Positions 18,380 through 26,755 are shown, numbered from the stretch's first letter. The stretch: DNA of 64,000 nt from Obesumbacterium proteus (GCF_001586165.1 NZ_CP014608.1:682001-746000), one strand, 5' to 3'. Numbers and translations: made by a program. Notes: generated by a model from the sequence alone, not told the origin.

Positions 18380-18716
18380 ATCCTAAAAGCTTAGCACATA
18401 GATATCGATTGAGACTTACGCCTTCTTCACTGGCGAGAATAGCCAAGCGTCGATGTTGTTCAGGAGCCAGACGTAATACCAGCTTGCCGCTATATTTTTT
18501 CTCTGCCAGCGCCGCGGGCGGAATTTCTCCGTTGCTTAACATGTCAGATACCGCGCTGGAAACCAGATCCATAATCCCATCTAGAGCCTCCTGTCGCGTA
18601 GCGGCTAACCATGATAGTGACGGGAATTCACTGCACAACCCGACGAATTCGTTATCTTCTTCAGACCACGTAATGCGATAAGTGTAGTGTTCAGTAAAGC
18701 GATCATGAGTTGTCAC
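18378..18716 (-). CDS. hicB: HicB-family antitoxin
   Basis: Antitoxin of a type II hicAB module: it neutralises the HicA RNase and represses its own promoter. The 112 residues show an N-terminal partially degraded RNase-H-like fold (TYRITWSEEDNEFVGLCSEFPSLSWLAAT, with periodic EALDGI). A C-terminal ribbon-helix-helix-like segment follows (SGKLVLRLAPEQHRRLAILASEEGVSLNRYL). GTG start at 18714-18716, inside the 3' end of hicA (14-bp overlap), so the two are translationally coupled. Toxin-first order is typical of hicAB. The symbol is by family, not by orthology to the E. coli locus. Confidence 0.85.
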   Translation of the reverse strand: MTTHDRFTEHYTYRITWSEEDNEFVGLCSEFPSLSWLAATRQEALDGIMDLVSSAVSDMLSNGEIPPAALAEKKYSGKLVLRLAPEQHRRLAILASEEGVSLNRYLCAKLLG

Positions 18717-18966
18717 GATAGGCCTGCTCCAATTTTTCTATTGCCGCAATAACTTGTTTAATTTGATAACTCTTGGCTTTGCCATTTTTGCCGGCCTGAA
18801 TATTTATTCTGGGATCGCCGTGCCACGGCATATGAAAGACTTTGTGGCTCCCACTATTCTGCCTCGGTGGGCCAAACAGCAGAATGCAGACTTTGACCAG
18901 CTCATTAAAAGACAGGTTGGTTGAATGTGTACGTAACTCTTCAGCAAGATCGCCAAGCTCCTTCAC
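18703..18966 (-). CDS. hicA: HicA-family mRNA interferase toxin
   Basis: Small double-stranded-RNA-binding-fold RNase. The 87 residues carry the family core GSHKVFHMPW (catalytic His after Gly-Ser, residues about 39-48), followed by the basic strand RINIQAGKNGKAKSYQIKQV. The N-terminal 30 residues make it longer than the smallest HicA proteins. It begins at a GTG preceded by GGGGGCAG. A perfect inverted repeat (18980-18999) just upstream is a likely HicB operator. It is inserted between argH and the convergent flavoprotein gene, an interval with no such genes in E. coli. Confidence 0.82.
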   Translation of the reverse strand: MKELGDLAEELRTHSTNLSFNELVKVCILLFGPPRQNSGSHKVFHMPWHGDPRINIQAGKNGKAKSYQIKQVIAAIEKLEQAYRDNS

Positions 18967-18979
18967 ACTGCCCCCATGA

Positions 18980-18999
18980 TAGTATCGTTATTGATACTA
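18980..18999. promoter_or_regulatory. Inverted repeat upstream of hicA, candidate HicB operator
   Basis: TAGTATC (18980-18986), six bases, GATACTA (18993-18999): a perfect 7-bp dyad 14 bp before the hicA start codon, where a HicB dimer would block transcription. Confidence 0.55.
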
Positions 19000-19087
19000 A
19001 ATCAATCTCATTGTTGTAGTGAAAGTGAGTGTGTCTGAGTTAAGAAATGGGGCAAGCGGGAGTGATTAAGTTAGGAATGCACTATAC

Positions 19088-19113
19088 AAAAAAACCGGGC
19101 AATGCCCGGTTTT
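19088..19113. terminator. Terminator downstream of the flavoprotein gene
   Basis: AAAACCGGGC, AAT loop, GCCCGGTTTT (19091-19113) with extra A residues on its left. On the minus strand it stops transcription from the gene at 19144-20592. Its core is identical to the argH terminator at 18354-18376. Confidence 0.85.
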
Positions 19114-19143
19114 GTAGAGAAATTTGCGAAGCTATTCGCGACG

Positions 19144-20592
19144 TTATTCACCCGGGCAGCGCATACAGCGCTCGGTTTCACTGCCGCCGATGCGCAGCTT
19201 ACTTTGCAAATCACGCAATGCTGTACGCAAGCCTTCTTCTATTACAGGGTGATAGAACGGCATATCCAGCATTTGATCGACGGTCATACCTTGCTGATGC
19301 GCCCATGCCAGCAGATGTGCAATGTGCTCAACTTCCGGCCCCATCATTTCAGCACCAAGGAATTTGCCCGTTCCTTGTTCGCCATAAACATGCAGTAAGC
19401 CTTTGTTTCGCAGCATAACGCGAGAACGTCCTTGGTTTTCGAAAGAGACTTCGCCAACCTCGAAGCAGCCGCAGGCGCCATATTTTTGGCTGAGTTCACG
19501 ATAGGTTGAACCGACCATGGCGATTTGCGGATCGGAGAACACCACCGAAATCGAACTACGGCGCAGTCCCGGCTTCACTTCTGGGAAGCTACCCGCGTTA
19601 TCACCGGCAATACGAGCCTGATCGCTGGCTTCGTGTAACAGCGGTAGCTGATTACTTGCATCACCGGCGATAAAGATATGCGGTACGCTGGTTTGCATGG
19701 TCAGTCGATCGGCGACCGGAACGCCACGCGCATCAAGCTCAAGCGACGTATTTTCGATGGCGAGATTATCAACATTTGGACGACGGCCGGTGGCGGCCAG
19801 CACGTAGTCCACCATGATTTCCTGTGGCTTACCGTCTAAATCCTGATAGCGAATAAATACGCGATCGCCTTCGCGTTGCATGATCTCGACTTTCACATCG
19901 GGGTCGAGATAAAACTCTTCGCCTAAAGCGCGGCGAGCATAATCGCGTACATCGCTGTCCGTGAGAGGGCCTACGGCACCACCGACGCCAAAGACTTTCA
20001 CTTTCACACCAAGGCGATGAAGTGCTTGGCCGATCTCTAAACCGATAACGCCGGGGCCAAATACCGCAACGGATTCAGGCAGATCGTCCCAGTTGAATAC
20101 ATCATCATTGATAATTAAGCGATCGCCGAGGTCGTTCCACGGCGCTGGCCATGTTGGGCGAGAACCGGTGGCGATAACGATGCGTTTTGCCACGATGCGA
20201 GTGTGATCGTCAACTTGTAGGGTATTGTCATCGATAAAACGGGCGTAACCGAGAATTTTGTCGTTGTCAGGAATACTGATGACGCCTTCCATCACAAAAC
20301 CCACGAAGCGGTCGCGTTCGCGTTTAACGCGAGCCATGACTTCGCGGCCATCAATTTTTATTTCACCCTGAGGATGAATGCCAAAACCGGGAGCGCGCTC
20401 GATTTGATGCACGGCTTCTGCCGCGGCAATGAGTAATTTGGAAGGCATACAGCCAACGCGGGCACAGGTTGTGCCAAATGGACCGCCTTCGATCATAACA
20501 ACGCTTGGCGTAGAGAGTTTTGCTGCGCGATAGGCACCTAAACCTGCTGTACCGCCGCCGATAACGGCCACGTCAACATTGAGTTCTTTCAT
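19144..20592 (-). CDS. Lipoamide-dehydrogenase-like flavoprotein disulfide reductase
   Basis: Class I pyridine-nucleotide-disulfide oxidoreductase of 482 residues. FAD-binding GGGTAGLGAYRAAK (about 12-25), redox-active disulfide Cys43-Cys48 in TTCARVGCMPSK, NAD(P)-binding GPGVIGLEIG (about 179) and IFIAGDASNQLPLLHEA are seen. The C-terminal catalytic HPVIEEGLRTAL has the His-Glu pair. The last residues contain CMRCPGE, a CxxC beyond the normal C-terminus that could be an extra redox pair. It is not the lpd of the pyruvate dehydrogenase cluster by context. Next to a peroxiredoxin-glutaredoxin fusion and oxyR it may supply reducing power for peroxide defence (inference). The physiological substrate is unknown. 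Confidence 0.85.
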   Translation of the reverse strand: MKELNVDVAVIGGGTAGLGAYRAAKLSTPSVVMIEGGPFGTTCARVGCMPSKLLIAAAEAVHQIERAPGFGIHPQGEIKIDGREVMARVKRERDRFVGFVMEGVISIPDNDKILGYARFIDDNTLQVDDHTRIVAKRIVIATGSRPTWPAPWNDLGDRLIINDDVFNWDDLPESVAVFGPGVIGLEIGQALHRLGVKVKVFGVGGAVGPLTDSDVRDYARRALGEEFYLDPDVKVEIMQREGDRVFIRYQDLDGKPQEIMVDYVLAATGRRPNVDNLAIENTSLELDARGVPVADRLTMQTSVPHIFIAGDASNQLPLLHEASDQARIAGDNAGSFPEVKPGLRRSSISVVFSDPQIAMVGSTYRELSQKYGACGCFEVGEVSFENQGRSRVMLRNKGLLHVYGEQGTGKFLGAEMMGPEVEHIAHLLAWAHQQGMTVDQMLDMPFYHPVIEEGLRTALRDLQSKLRIGGSETERCMRCPGE

Positions 20593-20613
20593 GAAGCTAT
20601 CTCCTGAAATCGG

Positions 20614-20637
20614 AAAAAAAGGCGGGACGAACCCGCC
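20614..20637 (-). terminator. Terminator of the peroxiredoxin-glutaredoxin gene
   Basis: Stem GGCGGG (20621-20626) / CCCGCC (20632-20637), then on the minus strand seven T (bases 20620-20614). It lies between the fusion gene and the flavoprotein gene, so the two are not simply one operon. Confidence 0.75.
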
Positions 20638-20682
20638 AAAATGTTGGCTTACTTTTTTATAATAACGACTACTTGCAGGTGA

Positions 20683-21417
20683 TTATGCCTGTTGCAGGTA
20701 AACTTCTAAGTCATCGCTGCCACCGATATGTTGTCCACCGATGTAAACCTGTGGAACCGTCGCTCGGCCAGTTACAGCGCGCAGGCTCACGGTGGTTGCG
20801 TCTTTACCCAGCACGATTTCTTCATATTGGATACCGCGGTCTTGCAGCATTTGTTTAGCTTTCGCGCAGTATGGGCAACCCGGTTTAGTAAACAGGGAAA
20901 CCGAAGCCTGCACTTTGAAATCAGGTGCTAAATATTTCAGCATGGTATCTGCATCAGATACTTCAAACGGGTCGCCTGGCTTGTTAGGTTCAACAAACAT
21001 TTTTTCAACCACGCCGTTACGAACCAGCATGGAATAGCGCCATGAGCGTGGGCCAAAGCCAAGATCGGCTTTTTCGACCAGCATGTTCATGCCTTTGGTA
21101 AATTCACCGTTGCCGTCTGGAACGAAAGTGATGTGCTCTGCTTTCTGGTCCGCTTTCCACGCATTCATTACGAAGGTGTCGTTCACGGAAACGCACAGAA
21201 TGCTGTCGACGCCTTTTTCATGGAACACGGGAGCTAGCTCGTTATAACGTGGCAGATGGCTTGATGAACAGGTTGGGGTGAATGCGCCCGGCAGAGAAAA
21301 CACGATAACGGTTTTGTCTTTGAACAGGTCATCGGTAGTCACGTCAATCCACTGGTCGCCCTGACGGGTGTGGAAAGTTACCTGTGGAATTTTCTTACCT
21401 TCTTGGCTAGTAAACAT
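20683..21417 (-). CDS. Peroxiredoxin-5/glutaredoxin fusion (hybrid peroxidase)
   Basis: Two domains in 244 residues. Residues 1-165 are a Prx5-type peroxiredoxin with peroxidatic Cys50 in LPGAFTPTCSSSHLP. Residues 172-244 are a glutaredoxin with Cys181-Pro-Tyr-Cys184, TVPQVYIGG and the GGSDDLE tail. Such hybrids (for example in Haemophilus influenzae) reduce hydrogen peroxide and alkyl peroxides with glutathione, and the fused glutaredoxin recycles the peroxiredoxin. It is divergent from oxyR across 151 bp, a typical place for an OxyR-controlled gene. E. coli has the small RNA gene oxyS at this position instead. Confidence 0.92.
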   Translation of the reverse strand: MFTSQEGKKIPQVTFHTRQGDQWIDVTTDDLFKDKTVIVFSLPGAFTPTCSSSHLPRYNELAPVFHEKGVDSILCVSVNDTFVMNAWKADQKAEHITFVPDGNGEFTKGMNMLVEKADLGFGPRSWRYSMLVRNGVVEKMFVEPNKPGDPFEVSDADTMLKYLAPDFKVQASVSLFTKPGCPYCAKAKQMLQDRGIQYEEIVLGKDATTVSLRAVTGRATVPQVYIGGQHIGGSDDLEVYLQQA

Positions 21418-21503
21418 GGATTAACCCTTTAATTATTAGATTAAAAATCACTGGTGTTGGCGTGTCGCCGTTCGTTGATGGACATTATTCACACTTAGGC
21501 TTG

Positions 21504-21540
21504 ATAGTTCTAATCGTTCATTGCTATCTTATTTATCGCC
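21504..21540. promoter_or_regulatory. Possible OxyR site between the fusion peroxidase and oxyR
   Basis: ATAGTTCTAATCGTT, seven bases, ATCTTATTTATCGCC: a partial fit to the OxyR pattern ATAGntnnnAnCTAT-N7-ATAGntnnnAnCTAT. The first half-site is good and the others are degenerate. The position just upstream of oxyR fits autorepression and activation of the divergent gene. Not certain from sequence alone. Confidence 0.4.
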
Positions 21541-21568
21541 ATGAGCTATCATGGCTCGGAGGATAAAT

Positions 21569-22495
21569 ATGAATATTCGAGATTTAGAATACCTAGTGGC
21601 GCTGTCTGAACATCGCCATTTTCGTCGCGCCGCCGACTCATGCCACGTCAGCCAACCTACGCTGAGTGGGCAAATCCGTAAGCTGGAAGATGAGTTGGGT
21701 GTGATGCTTCTGGAGCGTACCAGCCGTAAGGTGCTGTTTACCCAAGCCGGACTACTACTTGTCGATCAGGCACGGACAGTTCTGCGTGAGGTTAAGGTAC
21801 TTAAAGAGATGGCCAGCCAGCAGGGTGAGGCGATGTCCGGCCCACTGCACATCGGCTTGATCCCAACGGTTGCGCCTTATTTACTGCCACAGATTATTCC
21901 AACGCTGCACAAAACTTTCCCTAAGCTGGAAATGTATTTGCATGAAGCACAGACCCACCAATTGCTTGCACAGCTTGATAGCGGCAAATTGGATTGCGCG
22001 ATTCTGGCATTGGTCAAAGAAACCGAAGCATTTATTGAAGTGCCATTGTTTGATGAGCCTATGAAGCTGGCGGTGTATAGCGGCCATCCTCTGGCAGACA
22101 AAGATAAAATCGCGATGTCTGAGCTGGCCGGTGAGAATTTGTTAATGCTGGAAGACGGGCATTGTCTGCGCGATCAGGCGATGGGATTCTGTTTCCAAGC
22201 AGGGGCAGATGAAGATACGCATTTCCGCGCAACCAGCTTAGAAACGCTGCGCAACATGGTCGCTGCGGGAAGCGGTATTACTTTGTTGCCAGCATTAGCG
22301 GTTCCACCGGAGCGTGAACGCGATGGCATTTGCTATCTGCAATGCTATAAGCCTGAACCAAAGCGAACTATCGCCTTAGTTTATCGTCCAGGTTCTCCGC
22401 TGCGTGCGCGCTATGAACAGCTCGCGGAAGCAATCCGCGAGCATATGCAGGGCGTCATGGCGCAACAGTGTGACACTTTAAAACAGGCGGTTTAG
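21569..22495 (+). CDS. oxyR: Hydrogen-peroxide-sensing regulator OxyR (LysR family)
   Basis: Activates antioxidant genes when oxidised by peroxide. The start is the ATG at 21569 with CGGAGG seven bases upstream. An in-frame ATG six codons earlier has no such site. The 308 residues open with MNIRDLEYLVALSEHRHFRR and a LysR helix-turn-helix (about 16-37). The redox pair Cys199 (GHCLRD) and Cys208 (GFCFQ) is at the E. coli positions. The C-terminus is three residues longer than E. coli and diverged. Convergent with sthA with an 18-bp overlap, as in E. coli order. Confidence 0.97.
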   Translation: MNIRDLEYLVALSEHRHFRRAADSCHVSQPTLSGQIRKLEDELGVMLLERTSRKVLFTQAGLLLVDQARTVLREVKVLKEMASQQGEAMSGPLHIGLIPTVAPYLLPQIIPTLHKTFPKLEMYLHEAQTHQLLAQLDSGKLDCAILALVKETEAFIEVPLFDEPMKLAVYSGHPLADKDKIAMSELAGENLLMLEDGHCLRDQAMGFCFQAGADEDTHFRATSLETLRNMVAAGSGITLLPALAVPPERERDGICYLQCYKPEPKRTIALVYRPGSPLRARYEQLAEAIREHMQGVMAQQCDTLKQAV

Positions 22496-23878
22496 CCCGT
22501 TTAACGCAGCCACACGATAGGCCTCGGCCATGGTTGGATAGTTGAAGGTGGTATTAACGAAATACTCGATGGTATTACCTTCTCCTTTCTGTTCCATGAT
22601 CGCTTGGCCGATATGAATGATCTCCGCCGCACGTTCGCCAAAGCAGTGGATCCCTAGGATCTGCTTGGTTTCTCGATGGAATAAGATCTTCAAACTTCCC
22701 ACGCTCATGCCTGCGATTTGTGCGCGTGCCAGATGTTTAAACTGTGCACGGCCCACCTCATACGGCACTTTCATTGCTGTCAGTTCCTGCTCTGTTTTAC
22801 CTACGGAGCTGATTTCAGGAATGGTGTAAATGCCGGTAGGAATATCTTCGACCAGATGTACGTTAGCTTCGCCTTGCATAATGGCCTGAGCAGCAATACG
22901 TCCTTGATCGTAAGCCGCAGAGGCTAAGCTTGGATAGCCAATGACGTCACCCACGGCGTAGATATGTGAAATGGCCGTTTGGTACATGCTGTTGACCTTC
23001 AAAAGGCCACGGCCATCGGCTTCAAGCCCGACATTTTCCAGTTTCAGCGCATCGGTATTTCCTGTACGGCCATTGGCATACAGCAGGCAATCGGCTTTCA
23101 CTTTTTTGCCGGATTTAAGATGCATGATGACGCCATCTTCAACGCCTTCAATCTGCTCGAACTCTTCGTTGTGGCGGATAACAACGCCGTTATTCCAGAA
23201 GTGGTAAGAGAGCGCATCTGACATTTCTTGATCGAGAAATGCGAGCAGGCGATCGCGGGTATTCACTAAGTCCACTTTCACGCTTAATCCACGGAAGATC
23301 GACGCATATTCGCAGCCGATAACGCCAGCACCATAAATGATGATGTGCTGCGGTTCGTGGTTAAGTTGCAGAATGGAGTCGCTGTCGTAAATGCGTGGAT
23401 GCTTGAAATCGACGCCAGACGGATGATACGGACGTGAACCACAGGCGATAATGATGTTATCGGCGGTTAAGGTATCGCGCGTGCCGTCTGGGTAGCTAAC
23501 GCTGAGGGTGTTAGCATCAATAAACTCGGCGTCACCGGAAAATAATTGGCAATGGTTACGCTCGTAGAATCCCTGACGCATGCGAGTTTGCTGATTAATA
23601 ACGTTATCGGCATGGCGCAAAATATCAGGGAATGTCGATTTAAGAATTCGGGAGTTGTCGCTGTAGAGAGGATTTTGGTTAAATTCGATTATGCGGCTAA
23701 CGGCGTGGCGAAGTGCTTTCGAAGGGATGGTGCCCCAATGGGTACATCCGCCACCAACGCTAAAATGCCGTTCTATAACGGCAACCCGCGCGCCCTGTTT
23801 TACCAGACCCATGGCGGCGCCTTCACCACCGGGACCTGAGCCAATCACTATGGCATCAAAAGAATAGTGCTGTTGCAT
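22478..23878 (-). CDS. sthA: Soluble pyridine nucleotide transhydrogenase
   Basis: FAD enzyme that oxidises excess NADPH with NAD+ in the cytoplasm. The ATG at 23878 gives 466 residues, the E. coli length (MQQHYSFDAIVIGSGPGG). An ATG eight codons upstream is in frame but would add residues the family lacks. FAD motif GSGPGGEGAAMG. The position of the disulfide is CTHWGTIPSK, that is, one cysteine is replaced by Thr, the mark of SthA/UdhA among disulfide reductases. NAD motif YGAGVIGCEYAS. C-terminus YPTMAEAYRVAALNGLNRLF is nearly invariant. Overlaps the 3' end of oxyR. Confidence 0.96.
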   Translation of the reverse strand: MQQHYSFDAIVIGSGPGGEGAAMGLVKQGARVAVIERHFSVGGGCTHWGTIPSKALRHAVSRIIEFNQNPLYSDNSRILKSTFPDILRHADNVINQQTRMRQGFYERNHCQLFSGDAEFIDANTLSVSYPDGTRDTLTADNIIIACGSRPYHPSGVDFKHPRIYDSDSILQLNHEPQHIIIYGAGVIGCEYASIFRGLSVKVDLVNTRDRLLAFLDQEMSDALSYHFWNNGVVIRHNEEFEQIEGVEDGVIMHLKSGKKVKADCLLYANGRTGNTDALKLENVGLEADGRGLLKVNSMYQTAISHIYAVGDVIGYPSLASAAYDQGRIAAQAIMQGEANVHLVEDIPTGIYTIPEISSVGKTEQELTAMKVPYEVGRAQFKHLARAQIAGMSVGSLKILFHRETKQILGIHCFGERAAEIIHIGQAIMEQKGEGNTIEYFVNTTFNYPTMAEAYRVAALNGLNRLF

Positions 23879-24121
23879 GTAGGGTAGGCCTTTCTTATAC
23901 AAAAATACAACGTTACCTTAACATAATAACCGTGCATCCCCAATCATCCCTACGCTTTTCGTGGCAATTCGCACCTTGTTTTTGTCATCCTAGCTATACA
24001 TGTCACAGGTCATAGAAGCGTGGTTGGGGTAAAGTTTGATATAGTGGCGCTGAACTACCGCGCCAGAATCAAAAAAAGCCGACGGTGGAATAAAGAAACT
24101 TACATTTAACCGGATATTAAT

Positions 24122-24784
24122 ATGGGCGTCAGAGCGCAACAAAAAGAACGAACTCGTCGTTCACTGATCGAGGCAGCGTTCAATCAGCTAAGCGCTGAAC
24201 GGAGCTTTGCGAGTTTGAGCCTGCGTGAAGTATCCCGTGAAGCTGGTATTGCCCCAACCTCCTTCTATCGCCATTTTCGTGACGTGGATGAGTTAGGGTT
24301 AACGATGGTGGATGAAAGTGGGCTGATGCTGCGTCAGTTAATGCGTCAGGCTCGTCAACGTATTGCCAAAGGTGGCAGCGTCATCCGCACATCTGTAGCA
24401 ACTTTTATGGAATTTATCGGCAATAATCCGAATGCTTTTCGCCTGCTTTTACGGGAACGTTCCGGTACTTCTGCTGCGTTCCGTGCCGCAGTGCAGCGTG
24501 AGGTTCAGCACTTTATTGCGGAACTTGCCGATTATCTTGAAATCGAAAATCACATGCCGCGCAGTTTTACCGAAGCGCAGGCCGAGGCAATGGTCACTAT
24601 CGTATTTAGCGCGGGCGCCGAAGCGTTAGATATTGATATGGAACACCGTCGTTTGTTGGAAGAACGTCTGGTTTTGCAGTTGCGGATGATTTCCAAGGGC
24701 GCTTATTATTGGTACCGTCGTGAGCAGGAGAAGGCACACATTGCGCATATGCATGAAAATGCAGAGCAGCAGGCTCAGGAATAA
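24122..24784 (+). CDS. fabR: Fatty-acid biosynthesis repressor FabR (TetR family)
   Basis: Represses fabA and fabB when unsaturated acyl-CoA/ACP is sufficient, tuning membrane fluidity. 220 residues. The TetR helix-turn-helix is at about 27-46 (SLREVSREAGIAPTSFYRHF), then DVDELGLTMVDESGLMLRQL as in E. coli. The C-terminal 15 residues (AHIAHMHENAEQQAQE) differ from E. coli. Followed after 21 bp by yijD, as in E. coli, probably one operon. Confidence 0.96.
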   Translation: MGVRAQQKERTRRSLIEAAFNQLSAERSFASLSLREVSREAGIAPTSFYRHFRDVDELGLTMVDESGLMLRQLMRQARQRIAKGGSVIRTSVATFMEFIGNNPNAFRLLLRERSGTSAAFRAAVQREVQHFIAELADYLEIENHMPRSFTEAQAEAMVTIVFSAGAEALDIDMEHRRLLEERLVLQLRMISKGAYYWYRREQEKAHIAHMHENAEQQAQE

Positions 24785-24805
24785 ATTTAAAGCATAGGGT
24801 TGGTC

Positions 24806-25195
24806 ATGATTAAAAGTCGTTTGGATGTGGGAACATTGGTTCTGTCATTGGTTGCGGGGCTTTCTATCAGCGGATCTTTTGCCGCACTGTTTAGCTCAGC
24901 CGTATCATTTTCGGTATTTCCCCTGCTGGCACTGATTTTATCAGTGTATTGCCTGCATCAGCGTTATCTGAACTGCTCTATGCCTGAAGGTATGCCGGTG
25001 CTTTCCTCTTCGTGTTTTCTGCTTGGTTTGCTGATGTATAGCGCCATTGTTCGCGTGGAGTACCCAGAAATCGGTTCGAACTTTATGCCAACTCTTCTGT
25101 GTATTGTGTTGGTTTTCTGGATTGCCTACCGCATCAAGGCGTTTAAGAAGAACGCCGAGGCTGATAGCGGAAAAGACTTCCACGATCCTGAGTGA
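24806..25195 (+). CDS. yijD: Inner-membrane protein YijD
   Basis: Function unknown. 129 residues from the ATG at 24806 (AGGGT upstream). A TTG two codons earlier is possible. Four hydrophobic segments (about 10-33, 35-50, 60-80, 88-108) and the conserved YPEIGSNF match E. coli YijD, which has 119 residues. The C-terminus is longer and charged (KKNAEADSGKDFHDPE). Cotranscribed with fabR by position, which hints at a membrane-related role. Closed by the terminator at 25226. Confidence 0.9.
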   Translation: MIKSRLDVGTLVLSLVAGLSISGSFAALFSSAVSFSVFPLLALILSVYCLHQRYLNCSMPEGMPVLSSSCFLLGLLMYSAIVRVEYPEIGSNFMPTLLCIVLVFWIAYRIKAFKKNAEADSGKDFHDPE

Positions 25196-25225
25196 TTGAG
25201 CCGAACTGATATTCGATGCAAATAG

Positions 25226-25251
25226 AAAAGGCAGCCAATGGCTGCCTTTTT
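25226..25251. terminator. Bidirectional terminator between yijD and trmA
   Basis: Perfect 11-bp stem AAAAGGCAGCC (25226-25236), AAT loop, GGCTGCCTTTT (25240-25250), in the gap between the convergent genes. Confidence 0.9.
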
Positions 25252-25272
25252 GCGTTTCAATCTGAATCGTTT

Positions 25273-26376
25273 TTAATCACGTTTTTCCAGCAACACGCCG
25301 CATTCCATATGATGGGTATACGGGAACTGGTCGAACAGCGCCAAACGTGTGACCCGATGAGTTTCGTTCAGCGTTTCTAGGTTTGCGCTGAGCGTTTCAG
25401 GGTTACATGAGATATAGAGGATCCGCGGATACGCTTGCACCATGCGCAATGTGTCGTCATCTAAGCCGCTACGCGGTGGATCGACGAAAATAGTTTCGCA
25501 CTGATAGCCTTTGAGATCGATACCTTCCAAACGTTTGAACTCGCGCACGCCGTTCATCGCCTGAGTAAAATCTTCTGCCGCCATGCGAATGATTTGCACA
25601 TTCTCGATGTGGTTGGCTGCAATATTAAACTGCGCAGCAGCAACGGAAGGTTTAGCAATTTCTGTCGCGAGTACGCGGTTAAAGTTACGCGCAAGCGCCA
25701 AGGAGAAGTTACCGTTGCCACAGTACAACTCTAGCAGATCGCCTTTGGAATCCTGTGTAACGTCAAGCGCCCACTCAAGCATCTTAATGTTTACGGCCGC
25801 GTTAGGCTGGGTAAAGCTGTTTTCAACCTGGCGATAGATCATGTCACGCCCAGCAACAGGTAGGCATTCATCAACATAGTCTTGATCGAAACAGATTTTG
25901 GTTTTGGTTGCTCGGCCAATAAGCTGCAGGTCAAAACCTTGCGCACGTAGGCGATCGCGAAGTGCTTCAGCCTCAACTTTCCATTCATCATCCAGCTTGC
26001 GGTGATAAAGAAGGGAAACCACCACTTTATTGTTCATGGTCGACAGATAGTCAATTTGGAACAGTTTAAAGCGCAGAACGTGGTTGGGCTTTAGCTCATC
26101 CATCATCACGCTCATCAAACGGTTAATCAGCTCGCTCGCCGCAGGAAATTGATCGACGCGGATGCGTTTTTTGGTCTGCTGATCAAACATGATGTGGTAG
26201 AGATCGCCTTCATCATGCCAAACGCGGAATTCTGCGCGCATGCGATAGTGGCTGGCCGGCGAACGAAATGCCTCAATCTCCGGGGCCGCAAACGGGGTCA
26301 TCATGTTGGCCAGTCGGGTAATTTTTTCCGTGAGTTGGGCATCATATTGATCGGTTGGCAGCGTGTTCGGCGTCAT
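25273..26376 (-). CDS. trmA: tRNA (uracil-5-)-methyltransferase TrmA
   Basis: SAM-dependent enzyme making m5U54 (ribothymidine) in the T-loop of tRNAs, and also acting on tmRNA. The ATG at 26376 gives 367 residues (E. coli 366) starting MTPNTLPTDQYDAQL. SAM site LLELYCGNGNFSLALA (about 211-226), DPPRSGLD (about 298), nucleophile Cys in YISCNPETL (about 324) and base Glu in HHMECGVLL near the end. It lacks the iron-sulfur cluster cysteines of RlmC/RlmD, as TrmA should. Divergent from btuB. Confidence 0.95.
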   Translation of the reverse strand: MTPNTLPTDQYDAQLTEKITRLANMMTPFAAPEIEAFRSPASHYRMRAEFRVWHDEGDLYHIMFDQQTKKRIRVDQFPAASELINRLMSVMMDELKPNHVLRFKLFQIDYLSTMNNKVVVSLLYHRKLDDEWKVEAEALRDRLRAQGFDLQLIGRATKTKICFDQDYVDECLPVAGRDMIYRQVENSFTQPNAAVNIKMLEWALDVTQDSKGDLLELYCGNGNFSLALARNFNRVLATEIAKPSVAAAQFNIAANHIENVQIIRMAAEDFTQAMNGVREFKRLEGIDLKGYQCETIFVDPPRSGLDDDTLRMVQAYPRILYISCNPETLSANLETLNETHRVTRLALFDQFPYTHHMECGVLLEKRD

Positions 26377-26467
26377 GGCATTTCTCGTTAGCATAATAAT
26401 AGAGGGGCGATTGTAGGCGATGGAATGATGATGTCCAGCTCTGTGACTTATTCTACATCCAAATCAT

Positions 26468-26483
26468 AGAAGTCTAGACTTCT
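26468..26483. promoter_or_regulatory. Two-box MetJ-type operator upstream of btuB
   Basis: AGAAGTCT followed directly by AGACTTCT, a perfect 16-bp palindrome. It is two MetJ boxes (consensus AGACGTCT), each with one mismatch. It lies about 20 bp before the start of the riboswitch, where the btuB promoter must be. Confidence 0.65.
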
Positions 26484-26503
26484 GAACATGTTTTCACTTA
26501 GCA

Positions 26504-26692
26504 TGGCGGCCCGGTCTCCAGTGGAGAGTGAAAAGGGAATCCGGTGTGAATCCGGAGCTGACGCGCAGCGGTATGGGGAAGTCACGGCGATATTTTGACA
26601 CTGTCATTACAGATGGGAAGTCATCGCCCGGTGTGTATTCAACAATGAATGTTGATACACAAATCCTAAGCCCGAAGACCTGCCGGTACACG
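26504..26692 (+). ncRNA. Cobalamin (AdoCbl) riboswitch in the btuB leader
   Basis: Shows the cobalamin aptamer landmarks in order. These are AAAAGGGAATCCGGTGTGAA (26531-26550), the B12-box region CCGGAGCTGACGCGCAGCGG, then GGGAAGTCATCGC and CCTAAGCCCGAAGACCTGCC (26664-26683). In E. coli the btuB leader folds with adenosylcobalamin to hide the ribosome site. The expression platform here would be the 70 bp up to btuB (GCCACGGCTCGCGGCATCC). Ends are approximate. Confidence 0.92.
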
Positions 26693-26755
26693 TCGCTTTA
26701 CGTGGTTTTCGCGAATTAACGCCACGGCTCGCGGCATCCTGCCAATTAAGTTTGG

